A stretch of DNA of 5,427 nucleotides from NCBI GenBank assembly GCA_029942065.1, contig JAPYTY010000076.1:1-5427 (forward strand). Reading direction: 5' to 3'. The position numbers were made by a program, and so were the translations under genes. The notes beneath the pieces were generated by a model. The model searched no databases, was not told where the DNA came from, and saw only the letters and a list, made by a program, of their open reading frames with translations. The DNA is from Acidobacteriota bacterium. GTDB taxonomy: Bacteria; Acidobacteriota; UBA6911; RPQK01; JADFOI01. Positions 1 to 4,070 of this stretch are shown piece after piece (positions within the stretch are counted from its first letter, which is position 1; every line of letters starts with the position of its first letter).

Positions 1-138
1 CGACTGCTCCTGATGGCCACCTTGATGAGGTTCGGAAGCCTGCCGGCCGCCGCCGATTCCAGAAATCCGACTCCCCAGGAGAAGGAAGCGGTCCGAGACA
101 AGATCGAACAGTATCAGGAGGTATTCAGCACGCACTAG
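1..138 (+). CDS. C-terminal end of an unrecognised protein (partial)
   Basis: Reading frame 1 is open from the window edge to a TAG at 136-138, giving the last 45 residues of a protein whose start lies outside the window. The visible part begins with a hydrophobic stretch (RLLLMATLMRFGSLPAAA) and ends in a charged, probably helical tail (PTPQEKEAVRDKIEQYQEVF). Third codon positions are strongly G/C, as in the other genes here, which favours this frame. Frame 3 is also open through this stretch, so the choice of frame is an inference. I recognise no family and assign no function. The stop codon sits exactly in the loop of a perfect hairpin (127-148), so the last codons are also the left arm of that structure. 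Confidence 0.5.
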   Translation, partial: RLLLMATLMRFGSLPAAADSRNPTPQEKEAVRDKIEQYQEVFSTH

Positions 139-148
139 GGTGCGTGCT
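127..148 (+). repeat. Perfect 9-bp hairpin straddling the stop codon of the first gene
   Basis: AGCACGCAC (127-135) and GTGCGTGCT (140-148) are exact reverse complements separated by TAGG, which contains the stop codon of the partial gene. No T-run follows directly, so it is not a textbook intrinsic terminator, although it may stabilise or help end the transcript. The same CACGCAC/GTGCGTG word style recurs in the triple hairpin at 2664-2726. Confidence 0.65.
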
Positions 149-150
149 GA

Positions 151-190
151 CGTGCTTTCGCGCTGTTGTGCTATCGCGCTGTCGTCTTTT
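151..190 (+). repeat. Degenerate 8-bp/16-bp tandem repeat array (left, facing array)
   Basis: The stretch divides into octamers CGTGCTTT, CGCGCTGT, TGTGCTAT, CGCGCTGT, CGTCTTTT. The first two pairs form a 16-bp tandem repeat (151-166 and 167-182) agreeing at 14 of 16 positions. CGTGCTTTCG (151-160) is the exact reverse complement of CGAAAGCACG at 245-254 and 269-278, so this array faces the one that enters the next gene. Confidence 0.55.
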
Positions 191-232
191 CGTGGATACG
201 AATAGCCGCTTATCAATAGCCAGGTTTGCCAA

Positions 233-1306
233 TTGAGAAAGAAACGAAAGCACGAAGGCACGAACTCACGAAAGCACGAGGGTTCGGCCCTCGTCATCGA
301 ACTCAACGCTGTCATCGTCGCGGTCACCGATGGAAAACCCCGAATTCTTGTCGTCCAGCACCCTGATCACCCTGAAAACGCGGACGATCAAAAAGACAGC
401 TTACCGCCCGATGCCCTTCCCTTCGGACCTCTGGATCCGGCCGCCGACCGTACCCTCGAACTGGGTTTGAGACGCTGGGTAAGAGAGAGAACCGGCATGG
501 AACTGGGCTATGTGGAGCAACTCTACACCTTTGGCGACCGCAACCGGGATCCGGGAGAACTGGAAGGCGGGCCCAGGGTCATCTCGGTGCCCTATCTGGC
601 CCTGGTCAAGGAAAGGCAGCTGTCCGACATGGGCACTGCCAGATGGCAGGATTGGTATGAGTTCTTTCCCTGGGAAGACTGGCTTCAAAGACATTCCTCT
701 GTGATCGATGAAGAGATCGCCCCCGCCCTCGAAACCTGGATCCGGAACGATCCGGATCCTGAGAGCTGCGATCGTCGCCGAGAACGAATTGAGATCGCCT
801 TTGGATTAGGTGGCACTCCCTGGGATGAGGAAAAAGTTCTGGACCGATATGAACTCCTTTACGAAACCGGTCTGGTGCCTGAGCAGGCAAGAGATCAGGA
901 GCTGGGAATCGAATACGAAAGGGAGTCTCCAGTCTCGTCGGTGGAGCTTTCCACAGAATCCAGCGGGGTATCTTTGGTTCGCCCCATGGCCCTGGATCAC
1001 CGCAGAATCCTGGCCACCGCCATGGGCCGGCTGCGAGGGAAGATCAAATATCGTCCGGTGGTCTTTGAGCTGCTTCCCCGTAACTTTACTCTTCTGCAAC
1101 TCCAGCGGGTGGTGGAAGCCCTGGCAGGAGTCGGACTCCATAAACAGAACTTCCGACGCTTCGTGGAAAAAGGAGGACTGGTTGAAGAGACGGGCCAATG
1201 GGAGACCAAGACGGGCGGAAGACCCGCCAAACTTTTTTGTTTTCGTCGTGAGGTTCTTCGCGAGCGTCCAGCTCCCGGAGTCGGCCTTCCCGGAGTGCGG
1301 CATTGA
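233..1306 (+). CDS. NrtR/NadQ-like regulator: degenerate Nudix domain plus winged helix (predicted NAD biosynthesis regulator)
   Basis: This 357-residue protein has a Nudix-like fold at about residues 18-145 (SALVIELNAVIVAV, then YVEQLYTFGDR), a linker region at about 146-252, and a C-terminal winged helix at about 253-343 (DHRRILATAMGRL, FELLPRNFTLLQLQRVVEAL, LHKQNFRRFVE, GGRPAKLFCFRRE). The winged helix closely matches the pattern of NrtR-type regulators. The Nudix box is broken: the region that should read REUxEExGU is RWVRERTGM (81-89), without the catalytic glutamate pairs, so hydrolase activity is unlikely and ligand sensing more likely. It is longer than classical NrtR (about 220-240 residues) and fits the extended COG4111/NadQ group known as NAD regulators of Alphaproteobacteria. 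That assignment is from memory of the family, not a search. nadA follows in the same direction after 198 bp with an operator-like dyad between them. The only usable start is TTG at 233: an in-frame TAG lies at 203-205 and no ATG or GTG occurs before the Nudix fold. A weak AGG lies at 222-224. The first 16 or so residues (RKHEG twice) are encoded by tandem repeats. Confidence 0.85.
   Translation: MRKKRKHEGTNSRKHEGSALVIELNAVIVAVTDGKPRILVVQHPDHPENADDQKDSLPPDALPFGPLDPAADRTLELGLRRWVRERTGMELGYVEQLYTFGDRNRDPGELEGGPRVISVPYLALVKERQLSDMGTARWQDWYEFFPWEDWLQRHSSVIDEEIAPALETWIRNDPDPESCDRRRERIEIAFGLGGTPWDEEKVLDRYELLYETGLVPEQARDQELGIEYERESPVSSVELSTESSGVSLVRPMALDHRRILATAMGRLRGKIKYRPVVFELLPRNFTLLQLQRVVEALAGVGLHKQNFRRFVEKGGLVEETGQWETKTGGRPAKLFCFRREVLRERPAPGVGLPGVRH
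244..283 (+). repeat. 8-bp tandem repeat array forming the start of the regulator gene
   Basis: Five consecutive octamers ACGAAAGC, ACGAAGGC, ACGAACTC, ACGAAAGC, ACGAGGGT fill 244-283, consensus ACGAARGC. Because 8 is not a multiple of 3, the coded peptide repeats every 24 bp, giving RKHEG twice. The array lies wholly within the predicted coding region just after the TTG start and faces the related array at 151-190. Confidence 0.7.
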
Positions 1307-1324
1307 ATGTGCGGTGGAAAGGTG

Positions 1325-1354
1325 TCCCGTTTCGAATCCGGAAGGCCGCTACAA
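1325..1354 (+). repeat. Tail fragment of dispersed repeat module A
   Basis: Bases 1325-1354 match 2595-2624 (the tail of module A copy 1) at 24 of 30 positions, including an identical GGCCGCTACAA end (1344-1354). The hairpin and 7-bp repeat parts of module A are absent here. The fragment lies just after the regulator gene in the same orientation, like the full copies relative to nadA and the M28 gene. Confidence 0.5.
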
Positions 1355-1381
1355 AATCCTGCCACCCAGAATGTTGCTTCC

Positions 1382-1410
1382 TTGATTTTGGAGAAAACTT
1401 CAATTATGCT
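1382..1410 (+). promoter_or_regulatory. Predicted sigma70-like promoter of nadA
   Basis: A -35 candidate TTGATT (1382-1387; 4 of 6 to TTGACA) is separated by exactly 17 bp from a -10 candidate TATGCT (1405-1410; 4 of 6 to TATAAT). The -10 lies inside the left arm of the inverted repeat at 1404-1424, so a protein bound there would block RNA polymerase. The predicted leader to the nadA ATG is roughly 85-90 bases. Confidence 0.5.
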
Positions 1411-1424
1411 CATTGTTAGCATAA
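1404..1424. promoter_or_regulatory. Operator-like perfect inverted repeat TTATGCT-N7-AGCATAA upstream of nadA
   Basis: TTATGCT (1404-1410) and AGCATAA (1418-1424) are exact reverse complements with a 7-bp spacer CATTGTT, a 21-bp dyad spanning two DNA turns. It overlaps the predicted nadA -10 box, a classical repressor position. The gene just upstream encodes an NrtR/NadQ-like regulator, so the inference is that this is its operator. Direct comparison with the published NadQ motif has not been made here. Confidence 0.6.
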
Positions 1425-1426
1425 GT

Positions 1427-1447
1427 GGTGCTGGTGGGCACCTTTTT
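1427..1447 (+). terminator. Possible attenuator-like hairpin in the nadA leader
   Basis: GGTGCT (1427-1432) pairs with GGCACC (1437-1442; one G-T wobble) around a GGTG loop, followed at once by five T (1443-1447). GGTGCT can instead pair perfectly with AGCACC at 1450-1455, which would exclude the first hairpin. The stem is short, so premature termination is only a possibility. It lies between the predicted promoter and nadA, not at a gene end. Confidence 0.3.
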
Positions 1448-1504
1448 CAAGCACCCGTGATTAATTGAGAGTGATCCTGATGATTGAATCCATGAGCTGA
1501 AATC

Positions 1505-2515
1505 ATGACAACAACATCTACGTTCAGCCCGGCGCTTACACCCGAGGTGGCACGTGCAACTGCCCCCATTTACGATCGTTTGCGCAACGTCATTCCCGAG
1601 ATCGAGTGGCCGGTTCATGCCCCCTGGATCGCCCGCATCAATGAACTCAAACAGCAGCACAACGCCATCATTCTGGCCCACAACTATCAAACTCCGGAAA
1701 TCTTTCACGGTGTCGCCGATCTGACCGGGGACTCGCTGGCTCTGGCTCGACAGGCGGTGGAAACCGAGGCCGATGTCATCATTCTTTGCGGCGTTCATTT
1801 CATGGCCGAGACCGCCAAGATCCTGAATCCCCAGAAGACGGTCCTGATCCCGGACCTGGATGCTGGATGCTCGCTTGCCGCATCCATCACTGCCGAAGAT
1901 GTCCGCCTTCTGAGACAGCGCTACCCGGATGTTCCTGTTGTCACCTACGTCAACACCTCGGCCGCGGTAAAGGCCGAATGCGATATTTGCTGCACCTCGG
2001 CCAATGCCCTCGAGGTGGTGGAATCTCTCGGCAGTGAGCGGGTTATTTTCCTACCCGACGAGTTTCTGGGACTGCATGTGGCAGAGCAGACCGAGATTGA
2101 ATTGATTGTCTGGAAGGGACACTGTGAGGTGCACGAACGTTTTACTGCGGAGGATCTTCATTCTTACCGCAAGCAATACCCGGACATCGAGATTCTGGCA
2201 CATCCGGAGTGCCCCCCCAGCGTTTTGAAGGAGGCCGATTTCATCGGATCGACTTCGGGAATGATCCGTCATGTGGGAGAACAAAAGCCCAACCGAATTG
2301 TCATGATCACGGAATGCTCCATGAGTGACAACGTGGCCGTGGAGTTTCCCGAGATCGAGTTCATCCGTCCCTGCAACCTGTGCCCCCATATGAAAAGAAT
2401 CACCCTTCCCAAGATATTCAACTCCTTGCAAAAGCTGGAATTTCAGGTCGAAGTGGATTCGGAAGTGGCCAAACGGGCGCGCCTCTCTCTGGAACGCATG
2501 CTGGCCGTGGGGTAA
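1505..2515 (+). CDS. nadA: Quinolinate synthase NadA
   Basis: This 336-residue protein is a full-length NadA, the cytoplasmic [4Fe-4S] enzyme that condenses iminoaspartate with dihydroxyacetone phosphate to quinolinate in de novo NAD synthesis. Family motifs are all present: ILAHNYQTPEI (56-66), DLTGDSLALA (72-81), CGVHFMAETAKIL (95-107), TYVNTSAAVKAECD (147-160) with CTSANA (163-168), WKGHCEVH (203-210), STSGM (249-253) and PCNLCPHMKRITL (289-301). The three expected cluster cysteines are C95, C207 and, by alignment of the CPHM motif, C293. The ATG at 1505 has only a weak purine stretch (GAG, 1494-1496). A short open frame (GTG at 1471 to TGA at 1498-1500) ends four bases before it. The operator-like dyad upstream suggests NAD-responsive repression. 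The usual partners nadB and nadC are not next to it here. Confidence 0.97.
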   Translation: MTTTSTFSPALTPEVARATAPIYDRLRNVIPEIEWPVHAPWIARINELKQQHNAIILAHNYQTPEIFHGVADLTGDSLALARQAVETEADVIILCGVHFMAETAKILNPQKTVLIPDLDAGCSLAASITAEDVRLLRQRYPDVPVVTYVNTSAAVKAECDICCTSANALEVVESLGSERVIFLPDEFLGLHVAEQTEIELIVWKGHCEVHERFTAEDLHSYRKQYPDIEILAHPECPPSVLKEADFIGSTSGMIRHVGEQKPNRIVMITECSMSDNVAVEFPEIEFIRPCNLCPHMKRITLPKIFNSLQKLEFQVEVDSEVAKRARLSLERMLAVG

Positions 2516-2530
2516 GACCCCTGACCCCGG

Positions 2531-2620
2531 GCGCTGGTCTGCGACCAGCGCGTTGCACGTTCCAGGTTCCACGTTTCACGAAGGAAAAACAAAATCCCGC
2601 GCCGATTCCGGGGGGCCGCT
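2531..2620 (+). repeat. Intergenic repeat module A, copy 1 (3' of nadA)
   Basis: The module has three parts. First is a perfect 9-bp hairpin, GCGCTGGTC (2531-2539) and GACCAGCGC (2543-2551), with loop TGC, starting 15 bases after the nadA stop. Second are four 7-bp tandem repeats, consensus GTTYCAS: GTTGCAC, GTTCCAG, GTTCCAC, GTTTCAC (2552-2579). Third is a conserved tail from GAAGG to GGCCGCT (2580-2620). A second copy in opposite orientation lies at 3985-4070, with 79 of 86 aligned bases identical and one 4-base gap. The hairpin lacks an immediate T-run; it could still mark the 3' end of nadA mRNA. Confidence 0.8.
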
Positions 2621-2663
2621 ACAACCTGGCAGAGAATTCGAAGGCAGACCTGTTCTGGTTCTC

Positions 2664-2726
2664 AGCACGCGAAGCGTGTTTCTCCACGCACGAAGTGCGT
2701 TTCTCTGCGTGCAAAGCACGCTTCGC
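2664..2726 (+). repeat. Three consecutive hairpins with an exact 21-bp period
   Basis: Three 21-base units (2664-2684, 2685-2705, 2706-2726) each hold a GC-rich hairpin with a three-base loop. They are AGCACGC-GAA-GCGTGTT (2664-2680, one wobble), ACGCAC-GAA-GTGCGT (2686-2700) and GCGTGC-AAA-GCACGC (2707-2721). The first two units end in TTTCTC. Arms can also pair between units, for example GCACGC (2665-2670) with GCGTGC (2707-2712). The array lies between nadA and the predicted hemH promoter. Confidence 0.75.
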
Positions 2727-2753
2727 GACGCGCTTCTCCTGACCGAACCGAAT

Positions 2754-2782
2754 TTGACCCGTTCGCCGCCTTTCATTAACAT
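2754..2782 (+). promoter_or_regulatory. Predicted sigma70-like promoter of hemH
   Basis: TTGACC (2754-2759; 5 of 6 to the -35 consensus) is followed after 17 bp by TAACAT (2777-2782; 4 of 6 to the -10 consensus). This would start a leader of about 30 bases before the ribosome binding site. It suggests hemH is transcribed independently of nadA. Confidence 0.5.
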
Positions 2783-2810
2783 TTAGCCGACTCAAAAAAA
2801 CGACGTTTCG

Positions 2811-2815
2811 GGAGG
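2811..2815 (+). promoter_or_regulatory. Strong ribosome binding site deciding the TTG start of hemH
   Basis: GGAGG at 2811-2815 lies six bases before TTG at 2822, ideal spacing. An ATG at 2817 is out of frame, only one base from the motif, and meets a stop after nine codons. The next in-frame start, GTG at 2834, would be 18 bases away. This favours TTG at 2822. Confidence 0.75.
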
Positions 2816-2821
2816 TATGAC

Positions 2822-3751
2822 TTGGCGAGTTCCGTGGGTGCCTTGATTATGGCTTACGGCAGTCCCTTTTCATTGGATGAGAAGGACGTCTTCGAATACC
2901 TGCGCCATATTCTGATGCATTACCGTAAAGCAGAACCGACTCAGGAAGAGCTCCAAAATCTAAAGGACCGCTATGCAGCCATCGGAGGCTCGCCGCTTTA
3001 CTCCATAACCGAACAGATTGCCGAGGCCGTTCAAGACACACTCGACATGGAATCGCCGGGCCGTTTCAAGGTGTTTATGGCCATGAAGCACTCGCCTCCT
3101 CTGATCGAGGATGTGGTGAAGAAAATTTCCGATTCGGGGCTAAAGCAGGCAGTTGCCGTCGCTCTGGCTCCCTTTCGTTCTCGTCTCAGCAGCGATGCCT
3201 ACTACGAAATCGTCCGCCACACCAATGATCAACTGGACCGTCCCCTGCAATGGTCCTACGCGGGAGACTGGCATTTGCATCCCCTTTTCCTGGAACTCTG
3301 GAGTAGGAGTATTGAAGAAGCCCTCCGCAAATACGATGAAGCGCCCATGGTCATTTTTACCAATCACAGCCTTCCAGCCCGCATTCAGGAATGGGACGAC
3401 CCTTACGCCCGGCAGTTTGAGATGACCGCCCAGGCTCTGGCCAAAATGTGTGGCCTGACCAGGTGGACCTCCGCTTTCCAAAGCGATGGCGGAGGCAACC
3501 AGCCCTGGCTGGGTCCCCGGCTGCTGGACGTGATTCTGGAAGCAAAGGCGGCCGGAACGGTTACCTTTCTACTGGCCCCGATCGGTTTCCTGATGGACCA
3601 CCTGGAGATCCTTTACGATCTTGATGTGGAGGAACAGGCGGAAGCAAAAAAAGCGGGCATCTCATTGGAGCGTACGGCCATGCCCAATCATCACCCATTA
3701 CTGATGTCCCTCCTGGCCAATCTCATTCGCGAAGGATCTACCGACGACTAA
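2822..3751 (+). CDS. hemH: Ferrochelatase of the coproporphyrin (CpfC/HemH, Bacillus-like) type
   Basis: This 309-residue protein matches ferrochelatase, which inserts Fe(II) into a porphyrin late in heme synthesis. Its length equals that of the soluble Bacillus subtilis enzyme (310). The N-terminus GALIMAYGSPF (6-16) has Tyr12 where the Bacillus-type enzyme has its iron-coordinating Tyr13; protoporphyrin ferrochelatases usually read NLGTP or NxGGP here. Other family motifs are LKDRYAAIGGSPL (47-59), FTNHSLPARI (179-188) with catalytic His182, FQSDGGGNQPWLGP (219-232), and APIGFLMDHLEILYD (252-266) with Glu262. No C-terminal membrane helix and no [2Fe-2S] cysteine cluster are visible; the only cysteine is C210. 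The substrate is therefore inferred to be coproporphyrin III, but sequence motifs alone do not prove it. The start is TTG with a well-placed GGAGG. The gene has its own predicted promoter, converges on the M28 peptidase gene, and is flanked on both sides by repeats. ChdC (HemQ) and CgoX partners are not in the window. Confidence 0.93.
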   Translation: MASSVGALIMAYGSPFSLDEKDVFEYLRHILMHYRKAEPTQEELQNLKDRYAAIGGSPLYSITEQIAEAVQDTLDMESPGRFKVFMAMKHSPPLIEDVVKKISDSGLKQAVAVALAPFRSRLSSDAYYEIVRHTNDQLDRPLQWSYAGDWHLHPLFLELWSRSIEEALRKYDEAPMVIFTNHSLPARIQEWDDPYARQFEMTAQALAKMCGLTRWTSAFQSDGGGNQPWLGPRLLDVILEAKAAGTVTFLLAPIGFLMDHLEILYDLDVEEQAEAKKAGISLERTAMPNHHPLLMSLLANLIREGSTDD

Positions 3752-3793
3752 GGCCCGCGGTGGTGCAGTAGTGCGGAGGCAAAATATTGTAAC

Positions 3794-3992
3794 GGCCGCT
3801 TATTAGCCCGACTATCTCATACCCGCTCTACTGCATCGGCGCCATGATCCGTCCTGACTGTGTTGCACTCCGTCGGCCTCCTCAGCGTACCGTACAGTAC
3901 GCTTGCGGTGGCCTCGGTCGCGCGCCTTGTCAGACCGGCCCTTCCGCCGCTTCGTGACGACCTGGTGTGAGAAAATCAGGCTTGAGCGGCTC
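3794..3992. repeat. Long palindromic (hairpin-forming) element between hemH and the M28 gene
   Basis: The element has imperfect terminal inverted repeats: 3805-3823 against 3964-3982 (15 of 19 complementary). These are extended outward by GCCGCT (3795-3800) against AGCGGC (3985-3990), offset by two bases. At its centre is a perfect hairpin AGCGTAC (3884-3890), CGTACA loop, GTACGCT (3897-3903). Both dyads have the same axis, at 3893.5, and an intermediate pair GAC (3856-3858) with GTC (3929-3931) lies on the same axis. That is good evidence for one structure of about 180-200 bp rather than chance palindromes. It encodes no credible protein. It resembles REP/MITE-like non-coding elements in architecture; no target-site duplication is evident. 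This and the module A copy at 3985-4070 account for most of the 319-bp gap after hemH. Confidence 0.7.
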
Positions 3993-4070
3993 TCCGGAAT
4001 CGGCGCGGGATTTTTTCCTTCGTGAAACCTGGAACCTGAAACGTGAAACGCGCGGGTCGAAGACCAGCGC
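3985..4070 (-). repeat. Intergenic repeat module A, copy 2 (3' of the M28 gene)
   Basis: Read on the minus strand it begins directly after the M28 stop codon. It has a 9-bp hairpin with one mismatch (arms 4062-4070 and 4050-4058, loop TTC), four 7-bp repeats GTTTCAC, GTTTCAG, GTTCCAG, GTTTCAC (4049 down to 4022), and the tail GAAGG to AGCCGCT. It matches copy 1 at 79 of 86 aligned bases with one 4-base gap in the A-rich part. Its tail end overlaps the right terminus of the palindromic element. Confidence 0.8.

Noticed and set aside
204..210. Shared word AGCCGCT/GGCCGCT at several intergenic junctions as a recombination site
   Set aside because: The hexamer GCCGCT also occurs in coding DNA (2992-2997 and, reversed, 5378-5383), so the short word alone is weak. 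Only the longer match at 1325-1354 was kept.
3..236. Open frame 3 across the partial first gene and the repeat region
   Set aside because: It has no start in view, runs through the octamer array and gives an arginine/cysteine-rich product with no motif. Frame 1 has the better codon pattern.
151..283. CRISPR-like array
   Set aside because: The units are 8-bp tandem repeats without unique spacers of 25-40 bp, and no cas genes are present.
738..760. GGATCCGG-rich palindrome inside the regulator gene
   Set aside because: It is explained by in-frame codons (repeated D/P/R/N residues) and has no regulatory context.
806..1303. 165-codon minus-strand frame opposite the regulator gene
   Set aside because: It lies wholly inside a gene with clear Nudix and winged-helix similarity and its product shows no recognisable domain.
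2212..2218. Run of seven C in nadA as a possible slippage or frameshift site
   Set aside because: It encodes the conserved-context CPP residues and the reading frame is intact on both sides.
2380..2786. Plus-strand frames of 120 and 77 codons overlapping the end of nadA and the repeats
   Set aside because: Their peptides merely reflect module A and the 21-bp hairpin units (repeating SVFLH/SAFL-like blocks), with no good ribosome binding site.
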